From positions 2,669,513-2,733,512 of the forward strand of contig NZ_CP104311.1 in NCBI RefSeq assembly GCF_036864975.1: a DNA stretch of 64,000 bases. The letters are read 5' to 3'. The stretch is from Methylococcus capsulatus (GTDB lineage Bacteria; Pseudomonadota; Gammaproteobacteria; Methylococcales; Methylococcaceae). Both the position numbers and the translations under genes were made by a program. Shown here piece after piece: positions 27,587-36,553 of this stretch; position 1 is the first letter of the stretch, and each line of letters starts with the position of its first letter. Below the pieces are notes generated by a model. The model worked only from the letters and a program-made list of their open reading frames with translations. It was not told the DNA's origin and did no database searches.

Positions 27587-29200
27587 ATGATATCCATAGC
27601 GGACGAGGTTCGGAGTGAGGCGCAAATCTGTTTTCAGCGCGGGATGGCGGAACTGGCCGCAAACGAGATCGATTCAGCGCTGAGATGGCTGGAACAGGCC
27701 ATAGACCACGATCCGGAATATGCCTCGGCGTATGCCACGTTGGGTGACATATATCAGCGTAAAAACGATCTGGTCGAGGCAGATTACTGTTTACGGATGG
27801 CTTTACGCTGCTCCCCTGATTCTTCTGAAATTCTGCATAAGCTGGCCAGAAATTGTGTCGCTCTCGGAAGCAGACCAGAAGCCCTTGCTCTCCTCGAGGA
27901 AGCCAAGAATCGTCATTCCGGATCGGGGGTGTTTTTGTCGCAGATTGCATTGATTTATGACGATCTGGATGAAATCGATTTGGCGATTCGTGCCTGGGAA
28001 GAAGTGATTGCATTGAATCCTCTGGATGCGTCGGCCCATAACAATTTGGGATTGCAGTGGCATTATGGGAAAGGCGATGTCAACAAAGCATCGGACTGTT
28101 TCATGCAGGCACTGGAACTGAATCCCTGTCTGACCGAAGCTCGCTTCAATCTTTATCAGGCCAAGGCGGATGCCGGGAAGGTCGATGAAGCCCTCGCGGG
28201 TTTCGAATCCATGCTGGCAGAACCGTTTCGTGAAGAGGTCATGTTTCACCGCTCCGTTGTGCTCCTGAAAAACCGGCGATTCGGCGACGGATGGCGGGAG
28301 TATCACCTGCGGTGGCGTTATCGTGGCACACAGAGCCGCTCGTTCCCATTTCCGGCCTGGGACGGCCAGCCCTGTACGGGAAAAACCTTGCTGGTTTACG
28401 GCGAGCAAGGATTGGGAGATGAAATCATGTTTTCATCCTGCCTCAAGGACTTGCAGGATAAAACAGGGGCGAAGATAGTTCTGGAATGTAACATCCGTCT
28501 GGAAAACCTGTTTCGACGTTCGTTTCCGGACGTTTTGGTCATTGGCAGGTCAAGAGCGCAAACCGGCGTCGATTGTCTCGCGGATGTGGCGACCATAGAT
28601 TTCCAGACGGCGATAGGGGACCTCCCCAGTATTTTTCGCACCGAGGAGGCCGCTTTCCCCAACCATCGGGGTTATCTCGAGGCCGACCCGAAGCGTGTGA
28701 CATTTTGGAAAAATCGGCTGGCAGCGTTGGGTGACGGTCCAAAAATCGGTATCTCCTGGCGCGGCGGGCAGGGGACGACCCGGCGGGAGGTACGCTCGAT
28801 CCCCCTCCGCGAGTGGCTGCCAATTCTGGCGACCAAGGGGATGCATTTCGTGAGCCTGCAATACACCGATTGTCGTCAGGAACTCCAGACTTTGGAGGCA
28901 CAGCATGGAATCGTGGTCCATCATTGGCAGGAAGCCATTGACGACTATGATGAAACCGCCGCTTTGGTGATGGCACTGGACCGAGTCATCACGGTGTGCA
29001 CTTCCATCGTTCACTTGACCGGAGCCTTGGGACGTCCGGCCTGGGTACTGGTCCCGCGTGTGCCGGAATGGCGTTATCTCGCTTCGGGAGACACCATGCC
29101 GTGGTACCCCTCGGTGCGGCTGTTCCGTCAGCCCCGCCACGGAGACTGGACGCCGGTACTGCGGCACGTTGCGCAGAGGCTGGTCAGCGCCATGCCGTGA
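27587..29200 (+). CDS. TPR protein with GT-B glycosyltransferase-like domain (paralogue 3)
   Basis: The 537-residue protein has TPRs in residues 10-235 ([58 protein letters not shown]) and the same C-terminal domain from about residue 264: [31 protein letters not shown] and [24 protein letters not shown]. It is the copy nearest the pilin, whose start lies about 100 bp downstream. That proximity suggests pilin as acceptor, as in other pilin-glycosyltransferase pairs, but this is inference. A conserved Asp-Glu-rich YDETAAL segment precedes the last motif in all three paralogues. Confidence 0.86.
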   Translation: MISIADEVRSEAQICFQRGMAELAANEIDSALRWLEQAIDHDPEYASAYATLGDIYQRKNDLVEADYCLRMALRCSPDSSEILHKLARNCVALGSRPEALALLEEAKNRHSGSGVFLSQIALIYDDLDEIDLAIRAWEEVIALNPLDASAHNNLGLQWHYGKGDVNKASDCFMQALELNPCLTEARFNLYQAKADAGKVDEALAGFESMLAEPFREEVMFHRSVVLLKNRRFGDGWREYHLRWRYRGTQSRSFPFPAWDGQPCTGKTLLVYGEQGLGDEIMFSSCLKDLQDKTGAKIVLECNIRLENLFRRSFPDVLVIGRSRAQTGVDCLADVATIDFQTAIGDLPSIFRTEEAAFPNHRGYLEADPKRVTFWKNRLAALGDGPKIGISWRGGQGTTRREVRSIPLREWLPILATKGMHFVSLQYTDCRQELQTLEAQHGIVVHHWQEAIDDYDETAALVMALDRVITVCTSIVHLTGALGRPAWVLVPRVPEWRYLASGDTMPWYPSVRLFRQPRHGDWTPVLRHVAQRLVSAMP

Positions 29201-29301
29201 ATCGCAGGGGTGCCCCTTTCGGTAAGGTAAAGTCTCTGCTATGTTTATGCAAGTGGTGCAAGCCACTGTCCCCGCAAGCAGAATCAAAACAAGGAGATGA
29301 T

Positions 29302-29718
29302 ATGAAAGCGGTACAAAAAGGTTTTACATTGATCGAGCTGATGATTGTCGTGGCGATCATCGGTGTCCTCGCAGCAGTCGCTCTGCCTGCCTATCAGGAC
29401 TATACGGTTCGAGCGAAAGTGTCGGAACTGATTCTTGCAGGCAGCAAATTCAGGACGGATATCACTGAAAAGTGTCAGCTGGCCGGTACATGTTCCGGCT
29501 CCGGGACGAGTATGACGGTTGCGATTGGGGGAAAAATAGCGACAGGCAGCGATGTTGGCAACGACGGAACGATCGTGATACAGGGAAGTACTGCCACTGA
29601 CAGCGTGGGCGCCTCCGTAAGCATTACCTTGACCCCCAGTTGGAATTCTGTGTTGGGATCGGCGGTCTGGTCGTGCACAGGAGCTCCAGCAAGATACGTT
29701 CCGGGCTCTTGCCGCTAA
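29302..29718 (+). CDS. pilA: Type IV (class a) major-type pilin
   Basis: The 138-residue precursor has a 7-residue basic leader (MKAVQKG) cut before Phe, then the classical [24 protein letters not shown] helix with Glu at mature position 5. PilD cleaves and methylates it, and the pilus machinery polymerises it. The mature protein is small and Ser/Thr/Gly-rich in the middle. It carries two Cys pairs: CQLAGTC in the middle and [14 protein letters not shown] at the very end, the latter forming the usual D-region loop. The start follows a strong AAGGAG ribosome site (29291-29296). It is flanked by glycosyltransferase genes on both strands and followed by an intrinsic terminator, so it is separately controlled at its 3' end. 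Confidence 0.95.
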   Translation: MKAVQKGFTLIELMIVVAIIGVLAAVALPAYQDYTVRAKVSELILAGSKFRTDITEKCQLAGTCSGSGTSMTVAIGGKIATGSDVGNDGTIVIQGSTATDSVGASVSITLTPSWNSVLGSAVWSCTGAPARYVPGSCR

Positions 29719-29741
29719 CGAAACAGCTTTCTCGTACCAGT

Positions 29742-29765
29742 AGCGCCTCTTCTGAGGCGCTTTTT
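29742..29765 (+). terminator. Rho-independent terminator after the pilin gene
   Basis: A perfect 8-bp stem (AGCGCCTC at 29742-29749 with its complement at 29754-29761, loop TTCT) is followed directly by a T-run ending at 29765. It lies 24 bp after the pilin stop and 8 bp before the stop of the convergent glycosyltransferase gene. The T-run is on the plus strand, so it serves the pilin transcript. Confidence 0.92.
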
Positions 29766-29772
29766 GATGAAG

Positions 29773-31803
29773 TCAGCTATTCGATAGCGTAGACCACGTT
29801 CTCCAGAAGACTCGATATGCTCGTTCCAAATCGATGGCGAACCGACGGCTGTCGATCAGGGGAGACTGGATAAACCGTCGCCGAAGATCTGCTCTCAAGC
29901 GTTCGAGTGCTGACAAATTGCGACTGAGGTCGAGCGCGATTGTCAGGTAGTCAGTTTTCGTTCTGGCCACGAGATTTGGCAACCCCAGATTCATCAACAT
30001 AGCAATCGTCTGACGTCCAGCCAGTCGTTGCTGTTCCAATGTGATCACCGGCACCCCCATCCACAAGGCGTCGAAACTGGTGAAACCACCGCAAAAGGGA
30101 AAAGGGTCGAGTGCAATGTCGATTTCGTGGTAGGTCTGTGCGAACTTTTCCAGAGAGGTTGCGGGCCGAAGTTCCAGCCGGGCCGGGTCTAAACCCCGTT
30201 CGACACAAAGAGCGCGAAACCTCTCGAGGTTGAGCCTGTCGCACAGCGCGACTGTTTGAATGAGCAAGCGGCTGGTTGGCGACGCCGCCAAAATTTGTGC
30301 CCAGAGGTCGAGTACCTGCGCGTTGATCTTTGCCAGATTGTTCAGACAACCGAAGGTGATGTAACCGTTCCGCTTTGCCGGTAGTTGCCCTACCTCCGGC
30401 ATGTCGGGATAAGGGTGGTAATAAAGACGGGTATGCGGCATACGGTATAGTCTTTCAGAAAAATACTGCTTTTGATCCGGAGGGGATGAATACGGATCGG
30501 TGATGAACCAATCCATCGTGGCCAGCCCCGTGGTATCGAAGTAGCCGAGCCAGCTCACCTGGACCGGCGCTGGTTTGCGGGCAAAAACCAAGGGCTGTGT
30601 ATGGGAGGTGTGCCCTGACAAGTCTACGAGAATATCGACACAGTCCTCACGGATGAGCGCAGCCACTTCATCGTCGGAAGCGCCATGAAGATGGCGCCAG
30701 TGATCCGAAAGTGCAGCAATCCTGCGGCTCATGTGGTCTTCCTTTTTCCCGATGTGATAACAAAAGACCGAAAACTGATCGCGGTTCCGGTGCTCAAGTA
30801 AGGGCAGGAAATTGTGGCCGACGACGTGCTGTCTGAGGTCCGGCGATAGATATCCTATCTTGAGGGGACGCTCCGGATCGCGCTCGTTCGGAAAATCCGG
30901 GTCGATTGGGTAATGGGGTAAGGCCAGCTGCTTCTCCCAGTTTCGCACTTCAGTCTCGTGCATCTCTGGCGTCAGATGGGGTTCATAATTCAGGCCGGCG
31001 AGCAATGCCGAAAATGCATGATATTTGTCTGGTTCCGCATTAACGCACAATCGATAGTGTGTTCTGGCTTCCTCTACGCGCCCGAGCTGGACCAGACAGC
31101 GAGCGAGATTATTGCGGATTCCGACATGGCCTGGGTTTGTTTCGAGCAACGCTTGGTGTTGCAAGACGGCTTCGCTGAGCCGATTCCGGTGTTCCAGCGC
31201 CCTGGCCAGGATGACCCCCGCCGCATAGCGTTCATAACCCTCCCTGGGCTTCGACGCGAGCACTGAGATTCCACGATCCACCATTGCGGAATCTTTGAGC
31301 GTGATCCCGGCACCTACCAGCGCGGAAGCGAAGGCAACATCGACGTCGTTATCAGGATCGATTTCCAGTACACGTTTGAATGCGACAATGGCTTCGGGAT
31401 GGCGTTTCGCTTCTATCAACGCAAGCCCCAGATTCATCCATGCATCCATACGCTCCGGATCAAGCTGCGTGGCAGTCTGCAGAGCCTGGATCCCTTTGTC
31501 AACGGCACCGGCTGCAAGATATGCATTGCCCAGATTAAAATAATAAAGACTCTCGTTAGGCGCATATTCAAGTGCTTTGGAAATTAACCCAATAGCCTGG
31601 GAGTGCTGCCCTTTCCGATGCGCGATAAATCCGGCAAGATGCAGGGCCTTGGCATTATCTGGTCTGCATCTAAGCATGTTCAGAGCGGCTTGTTCCGCCT
31701 TGTCGATCTGTCCTTTTTGTAGTAATTTCTCGGCGTCACAAATACCTTTAATTCCATAAATCGTTGCAGAAGCAAAATCCTGTATGATGCGCCAAATCAT
31801 CAT
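29773..31803 (-). CDS. TPR/O-GlcNAc-transferase-like (GT41) glycosyltransferase
   Basis: The 676-residue protein has about seven TPRs in residues 25-300 (ALHLAGFIAHRKGQHSQAI; LYYFNLGNAYLAAGAVDKGI; AWMNLGLALIEAKRHPEAI) followed by the GT41 catalytic region. Visible GT41 signatures are IGYLSPDLRQHVVGHNFLPLLEH, ILVDLSGHTSHTQPLVFARKPAPVQVSWLGYFDTTG, ITFGCLNNLAKIN, and LDPFPFCGGFTSFDALWMGVPVITL with GRQ after it. The conserved His after SPD (RQHVVGH) and the Lys region before the UDP-binding segment are present. GT41 enzymes add a single sugar, usually GlcNAc, to Ser/Thr of proteins in the cytoplasm. It converges on the pilin gene and is the best candidate for O-glycosylating it before export; that target is inference. 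Confidence 0.93.
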   Translation of the reverse strand: MMIWRIIQDFASATIYGIKGICDAEKLLQKGQIDKAEQAALNMLRCRPDNAKALHLAGFIAHRKGQHSQAIGLISKALEYAPNESLYYFNLGNAYLAAGAVDKGIQALQTATQLDPERMDAWMNLGLALIEAKRHPEAIVAFKRVLEIDPDNDVDVAFASALVGAGITLKDSAMVDRGISVLASKPREGYERYAAGVILARALEHRNRLSEAVLQHQALLETNPGHVGIRNNLARCLVQLGRVEEARTHYRLCVNAEPDKYHAFSALLAGLNYEPHLTPEMHETEVRNWEKQLALPHYPIDPDFPNERDPERPLKIGYLSPDLRQHVVGHNFLPLLEHRNRDQFSVFCYHIGKKEDHMSRRIAALSDHWRHLHGASDDEVAALIREDCVDILVDLSGHTSHTQPLVFARKPAPVQVSWLGYFDTTGLATMDWFITDPYSSPPDQKQYFSERLYRMPHTRLYYHPYPDMPEVGQLPAKRNGYITFGCLNNLAKINAQVLDLWAQILAASPTSRLLIQTVALCDRLNLERFRALCVERGLDPARLELRPATSLEKFAQTYHEIDIALDPFPFCGGFTSFDALWMGVPVITLEQQRLAGRQTIAMLMNLGLPNLVARTKTDYLTIALDLSRNLSALERLRADLRRRFIQSPLIDSRRFAIDLERAYRVFWRTWSTLSNS

Positions 31804-31818
31804 CTTCGCCCCAACGCT

Positions 31819-32862
31819 CTAGAGTGACGCTGCATTGGCGTTTGAATATACATGATTTTCGGCAGCCGATTTTAGTAACCGCAGGTCTTCATTATCTTGG
31901 TACAAATATATATATCTGGAACAAAGTCTCAGTACAGACGACCACTCGCCCAGAGAGGCATGGAATCTTACAAGTTTGATAAGTTGTTCAGACTTTTCCG
32001 TATCGGTCAGTCGGCACCACGGAGCATTGAGATGTTCCAAAATTATATTGTTGCTCGCCTGAAGCTTTAGATGATCAGGCGTATATCGCTCGATCATTTT
32101 CCATTTGGACTCAAGCTGCCGTTTATCATTTCGAAAACTTTGATCAGCATGGAGCCGATATTCAAAAACGATCTCATCACAAAATGCATGGCGTTTATCC
32201 GGAAGTGACGACAAATAATGAAAAATCTTTACATTGAGGCTCCAGTCTTCGGCCAACATGCTGGGATCATAGCCACCCACAGCCTCAAAAAGACTGCGTC
32301 TGATTATTGCGGTATGCACGAAAATACAATTTTTATGTGTTATAAGATACAGGTAAATATCTTTGGCATCTTTCCGCAAAAGCTCGATCGCCTGGGGCGT
32401 ATGACACACGCCTTTTCTCATATTTGTAGTTATATCCAATCCGCGACCATTGCAATATAAAATATATAATTCAGGATTATTAGACAATATATCGACTTGC
32501 AGCGTGACTCTGCCTGGCGTAAACAAGTCATCTGAGGAGAAAAGAATGAACAGGTCCCCGCTTGCCATCGCTGCCGCCCGGTTGAGAGTGAATGCAGGGC
32601 CACGATTTACATCGTTTTTAGAGACGATCATAGGTATGGGTGAGATTTTTTTTAGCCCATTTAAAATGGCGAAGGTGTTGTCGCTGGACGCGTCATCGAC
32701 GGCGACTATCTCAAGATTTGGATAGTTCTGACCCCAAATACTTCTCACGGTTTCTTCTATATACAGCTCATGATTGTAAGCTGGTATGAGGACGCTTACC
32801 TTGGAATGGTTGGTTCTGAAATATTTATTGAAAATATTTTTTATTATTTTTACCAAAAGCAT
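31819..32862 (-). CDS. Family 2 glycosyltransferase
   Basis: The 347-residue GT-A enzyme opens with KVSVLIPAYNHELYIEETVRSI, followed by IVAVDDASSDNTF, NRGPAFTLNRAA and the metal-binding FSSDDLFTPGR. A mid-protein VGGYDPSMLAEDWSLNVKI supplies the acceptor-side ED motif. It is normal for a GT2 enzyme that extends glycan or lipid-linked sugars on the cytoplasmic face. Base composition is markedly AT-richer than in the rest of the window. The gene lies 15 bp upstream of the GT41 gene in the same direction and is probably cotranscribed with it. The C-terminal 70 residues are helical and not clearly assigned. Confidence 0.88.
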   Translation of the reverse strand: MLLVKIIKNIFNKYFRTNHSKVSVLIPAYNHELYIEETVRSIWGQNYPNLEIVAVDDASSDNTFAILNGLKKISPIPMIVSKNDVNRGPAFTLNRAAAMASGDLFILFSSDDLFTPGRVTLQVDILSNNPELYILYCNGRGLDITTNMRKGVCHTPQAIELLRKDAKDIYLYLITHKNCIFVHTAIIRRSLFEAVGGYDPSMLAEDWSLNVKIFHYLSSLPDKRHAFCDEIVFEYRLHADQSFRNDKRQLESKWKMIERYTPDHLKLQASNNIILEHLNAPWCRLTDTEKSEQLIKLVRFHASLGEWSSVLRLCSRYIYLYQDNEDLRLLKSAAENHVYSNANAASL

Positions 32863-32922
32863 CTCGTTATCAATTTTGAGCGAGGAAATGATTAAGCGGC
32901 ACCTTTATAATAAAGGCATGTA

Positions 32923-33597
32923 TCATATTGGAGCAGCACGTATCACATATTGAATTGGCATCGCGTCTATGGCCGCTCTTTCCGGATCAGACCCTATACT
33001 TATGGCCATCGCGCGCACGGCGCTCATAACCTTATCTCTGCCAGGCTCGTAAAAAATTCTAGGTATAATTACCTCTACTCTGAATCCGCAATCATTGAAG
33101 AGGTTTAACATCGTGGTTCGAGTGAACCATCGCAAATGAGTCTTATCGAGTAGGCCGACCTCCTCATAAACGAAATTACCGGAATTCAGACGTGCCTGGA
33201 CGCTCCAATGCTGGGCATTGGGGATGCAAGCAGATATACAGCCACTTTGAGAAATCATTTTGCGTATTCTGGTTAAAACAGACCAAGGATCATGAAAATG
33301 CTCCAATGTATCCCCAAAAATCCAACAGTCTGATGGAAACAGAGAGATAAAAATGTCTTCTGGTATTCTTTCTATATCAATTGCCAATGTGGAGTCACAG
33401 TAACGCTCGGCAAGTTTTGCGTAGTCTGGATCGATATCTATTCCTATATAGTTGCATTTCGGGTTCAGCTTCTTGTACTCCCTAGCCAAGGCTCCCGTGC
33501 TGCACCCCACCTCGATGATCCGCTCAGCGTTTAATGGCAGAATAGCCAAGAGGTCAGCATTATGTTTGTCATGGGCTTTGGTTTGTTTCAACATCAT
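32923..33597 (-). CDS. Class I SAM-dependent methyltransferase
   Basis: The product of about 224 residues has motif I IIEVGCSTGALAREYKK, the acidic IGIDIDPDYAKLAE, the SDCWIFGDTLEHFHDPW segment and HLRWFTRTTMLNLFNDCGF, as in the Methyltransf_23/UbiG-like group common in polysaccharide loci. ATG 33597 (MLKQTKAHDKH) or the ATG three codons upstream (33606) could be the start; both lie inside the end of the upstream gene. It is AT-rich, like its neighbours. Its likely role is methylating a sugar in the glycan built by this island; the substrate is not deducible. Confidence 0.86.
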   Translation of the reverse strand: MMLKQTKAHDKHNADLLAILPLNAERIIEVGCSTGALAREYKKLNPKCNYIGIDIDPDYAKLAERYCDSTLAIDIERIPEDIFISLFPSDCWIFGDTLEHFHDPWSVLTRIRKMISQSGCISACIPNAQHWSVQARLNSGNFVYEEVGLLDKTHLRWFTRTTMLNLFNDCGFRVEVIIPRIFYEPGRDKVMSAVRAMAISIGSDPERAAIDAMPIQYVIRAAPI

Positions 33598-34291
33598 GCT
33601 CCCCATATTTGTTCAAATATTTTATATAAGATTCTTTCCAGCTCGTTGAGGTATAGTCGCCAGCGCTGCCATGAATTACAGTTATAGGCCACGTGCCCAT
33701 GATTAAGTTCTTTGATTCAGCTTGGCGGCATAAATCCATGTCGTAAAAGTGAAATTTGAATAATGGGTCGAACCTGAGTTCGTGTTTATGTAAGGTGTCG
33801 CTTTTGGTAATCAAAAGCAATCCATCCAGAAGCTTTACTGATTTTCCAGGGCGGCCATAATAGCTTAGTTTGCATTCTGGAAAACCATTTCCGTGCATTA
33901 CGATGCCGCTCAGATTGGTTATTTCATCGCGGACCAGTCGGTTATTTGAAAAGGCTGAAAAATACCATGAAGGTTGAGCTGGAAGTCGGCGTGTGTTGCC
34001 TGCGACTCCAGCAATATCGAAATGTTTCATGGCTGCGTGTACTTGGTTTGGTAAGTAGATGTCAGGAATTTGTATATCGTCGTGTGAGAATAATAAAATG
34101 GCGGGATCTGATTTTGATTTATCTATGGCTTCATTATAAACCTCTGGCAGGCCGCGAGTATTTTCTGCGCTAAGTTCCAGCCCTATCAAGGGAAGACTTT
34201 CAAAAAGTTTCAATGTTCGACCTAGAAGAGTCTTTTCGAAAAAGCCCTTCCGGGTTTCTCGGGTTGCACATATGAAACGCAACTTATTCAA
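33569..34291 (-). CDS. GT2-like glycosyltransferase (Glyco_tranf_2_5 type)
   Basis: The 240-residue product matches the pattern of short GT2-related transferases in capsule and glycoprotein loci: NTRGLPEVYNEAIDKSKSD, LLFSHDDIQIPDIY, AGVAGNTRRLP, a central VKLLDGLLLITKSD and the HFYDMDLCRQAE segment near the end. The DD of SHDD is the probable metal site. It is the first gene of an overlapping run (the next gene starts inside it) in the AT-rich part of the island. The first residues (MNKLRFICATRE) begin right at the family's first strand, supporting this start. Donor and acceptor are unknown. Confidence 0.82.
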   Translation of the reverse strand: MNKLRFICATRETRKGFFEKTLLGRTLKLFESLPLIGLELSAENTRGLPEVYNEAIDKSKSDPAILLFSHDDIQIPDIYLPNQVHAAMKHFDIAGVAGNTRRLPAQPSWYFSAFSNNRLVRDEITNLSGIVMHGNGFPECKLSYYGRPGKSVKLLDGLLLITKSDTLHKHELRFDPLFKFHFYDMDLCRQAESKNLIMGTWPITVIHGSAGDYTSTSWKESYIKYLNKYGEHDVETNQSP

Positions 34292-34839
34292 TTTGTTCTA
34301 CCTAGCAGTTCAGAATGTTCAGGTCGAGTGAACTCGTGTACTTTCTGTCGCATTCATGCTTATTATATTTGTCAATTCCATATCGATCACACAATGTGAG
34401 CATACGATAGATCGCTACAAAGGCGAAGATGTAGTGTCTTTCACAAGGGTCTCGCGGTTTCATGCAGGATTCGGTATATGGGCGGCTCTGGCGTCGAAGC
34501 ACTGGCCGTCCAGCCGTCTTTTGCAGGCGGATGACGAATGTCAGACTCTCGCGTTATTTTTTCGTGTCGAAGGTCGCGAGGTCGATCCAGCAAGTCGATG
34601 TCCCCGGCGCATTGTTCGTCGTGGGTTCTGGAACCGAATGACATGACGCGTATTTTTTCCCGGACATGTCGGCGGCGGTTTGGCTGAAGAAGGAGTTCAT
34701 CGGGTGGCGAGGTTCGGATTCGTAGTTCGGCGGCTCATGTAAAACCAGTGAGGTTTTGCAAATTTGCCGCGGAGCAGTGTTTTCCTCCGGTTTGGCCTAG
34801 TCTTTAAAGCCCGGTTCCCAGAACACGGCAGGGATAGTT
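34292..34839. other. Intergenic stretch at the edge of the AT-rich block
   Basis: About 550 bp without a gene I can support. The first 120 bp are AT-rich and could hold the minus-strand promoter of the glycan genes. Composition then returns to high GC, and only short interrupted frames are present. One of these, at about 34660-34730 on the plus strand, reads FPDMSAAVWLKKEFIGWRG before a stop and may be a degraded gene end. I see no clear hairpin terminator, tRNA or IS end. Confidence 0.5.
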
Positions 34840-36534
34840 TTAATTTCGGGCATCCTGTCGAGCAAGCCGCGGCGCATGGCGCTGGACCAGATATATCGTG
34901 GTGAGCGGTAGAATCAGTCCGAGCAGGGCGACGCTGATGTACAACGCGCCGAGTTGGCTGTAGTCGGCGGGGATTTTGACGGCGCCGGTGACGCTGTCTG
35001 TCACTTGGCGGGTCACCGTGAATATCTGGTTCAGATATTTCGTGCCGAGCTGTGAGAGTGACAGCGCCAGGTTGGTGAATGCAGCCATGACGGCGAAGTA
35101 GGTCGCTTTGAGCGCAGGGGGAGCCGAGCGGGCGATCCAGGTCAGCATTGGGATCATGGCGATCTGGCCGAGGGGCGATTCGAGCGCGGTATCGATCAAG
35201 GCGATGGCGCGGGCGTCGATGAGGCCATGGGTGAGCGCCGAGGTCCAGTGGTGGAAGCCATAGAACATGGCGATGTTCGGCAGGTATAGCAAGGCGCCGG
35301 CGACGGTGAGCGCGCCGAACACATAGATCACCGAGCGCTCGGCCATGAAGCGGCGGAAGACGAACATGCCGAACAGCGCCAGTGCGCTGGCCAGCAGCGA
35401 TAGTTTGGAAAGGAACTGTTGATCGAAGCCGAGCTCATCGATCATCCACCAGGTGGAGCCGGCGCCGCTGGTGGGAACGGCACGGAACACGAAGATCACG
35501 GCGGCCGTGCCGAGGAGTTCGAAGCGGGCGTCGGGGGCGAGGTCTTGGGTGAGCTGCCGCATCAGGAACAGGACTATGCCCATGGAGCCGGCGAAGACGA
35601 TTTCGGCGCTGAACTTGAAATCGGCCAGGCCCATGACGACGGAAAACACCAGGAAGGCGAGACTGCCGCCGAGTATCCACCAGTTTACCTCCGGCGTTTC
35701 GACATGCGCGCTTTGCAGTTTTTCGATTGCGTCCAGTTCGAATCCCTGGGCGGCGAGACGCCGGGCCTCACGATTCCGGACCATCGCGGACAGCCAGACA
35801 CCGGCGACGGAAACGACCGGGATGACGAGGGCCAGCCGGTAGATTTCGAGGTAGATTTCCTTTTTCTGGTCAATGTCCATGGTTTCCACACCGTTGAACA
35901 TGAACACATTGATGGCGGCGACCAGCAGGGTGCCGCTGATGATGGCGACGCGCCCCAAGGTCTGCATGGTGGTGTGGGCGAGTTTGAGCTGTTCCTCGGG
36001 AACGGCGTGGCCTTCCTCATCCACGCGGGGGACGGCTTCCACGGTCATGGCGTCGGCCACCGTGTCTTGGATGACATAGCCCATCGGAGCCAGCAGGACC
36101 GAGAGCACATACCAGCTTTCGGGCGCCATGATTTCCCGCATTGCCGCCGGTTTGGCGAGCAAGCCGATCATGATGAGGAGACTCAGGGCGACGAGTCCCG
36201 CGCCTAAGTAGATCAGGCGTCCCTTGTGTCGCCAAAGTAGATCAACCAGGTGCCCCATGGGCATCTTCATCGCCCAGGGCAACATGGCCCAGAACCCGAG
36301 CGAAGCGAGGAATTCGGCCGAAAGCCCCAGGTATTCCTTGACGAAGAAGGTGCCGACGATGCCGGTCAGTCCCGAAATGCCGGCGGCCAGGTAGACCATG
36401 AGCGGGGGCAGGTAACTGAGCCGGATCTGGCGGCCGAGTTCGAGGATATTGGCATCCAGCCATTGCCAGATCAGGCCGGCGTGGGTGGAGATGGATTCGC
36501 GGTCGCGGGGGGATTGGTCTTCGGGGAATTGCAT
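34840..36534 (-). CDS. BT1/folate-biopterin-type MFS transporter
   Basis: The 564-residue membrane protein has about 12 helices and the conserved pieces of the BT1 (folate-biopterin transporter) branch of the MFS. These are PWAMKMPMGHLVDLLWRHKGR between helices 2 and 3, GYVIQDTVADAMTVEAVPR in the DxxxD position, and GSTWWMIDELGFDQQFLSKLSLLASALALFGMF in the second half. An acidic N-terminus precedes helix 1. The cytochrome gene ends 19 bp upstream on the same strand, so cotranscription with the sulfite-dehydrogenase-like pair is likely. Bacterial members may carry pterins, folates or other anions; substrate is not known. ATG 36534 is chosen because earlier in-frame sequence overlaps the cytochrome gene. 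Confidence 0.8.
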   Translation of the reverse strand: MQFPEDQSPRDRESISTHAGLIWQWLDANILELGRQIRLSYLPPLMVYLAAGISGLTGIVGTFFVKEYLGLSAEFLASLGFWAMLPWAMKMPMGHLVDLLWRHKGRLIYLGAGLVALSLLIMIGLLAKPAAMREIMAPESWYVLSVLLAPMGYVIQDTVADAMTVEAVPRVDEEGHAVPEEQLKLAHTTMQTLGRVAIISGTLLVAAINVFMFNGVETMDIDQKKEIYLEIYRLALVIPVVSVAGVWLSAMVRNREARRLAAQGFELDAIEKLQSAHVETPEVNWWILGGSLAFLVFSVVMGLADFKFSAEIVFAGSMGIVLFLMRQLTQDLAPDARFELLGTAAVIFVFRAVPTSGAGSTWWMIDELGFDQQFLSKLSLLASALALFGMFVFRRFMAERSVIYVFGALTVAGALLYLPNIAMFYGFHHWTSALTHGLIDARAIALIDTALESPLGQIAMIPMLTWIARSAPPALKATYFAVMAAFTNLALSLSQLGTKYLNQIFTVTRQVTDSVTGAVKIPADYSQLGALYISVALLGLILPLTTIYLVQRHAPRLARQDARN

Positions 36535-36553
36535 GGTCGTATCGATCGGAATG

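Noticed and set aside
29200-29302. Possible sigma-54 promoter before the pilin gene
   Set aside because: TGGTGC and later GC elements are present, but the -24/-12 spacing and consensus do not fit; I cannot assign a promoter with confidence.
34660-34730. Short frame FPDMSAAVWLKKEFIGWRG as a real gene
   Set aside because: Too short, no start or ribosome site; described only as a possible remnant.
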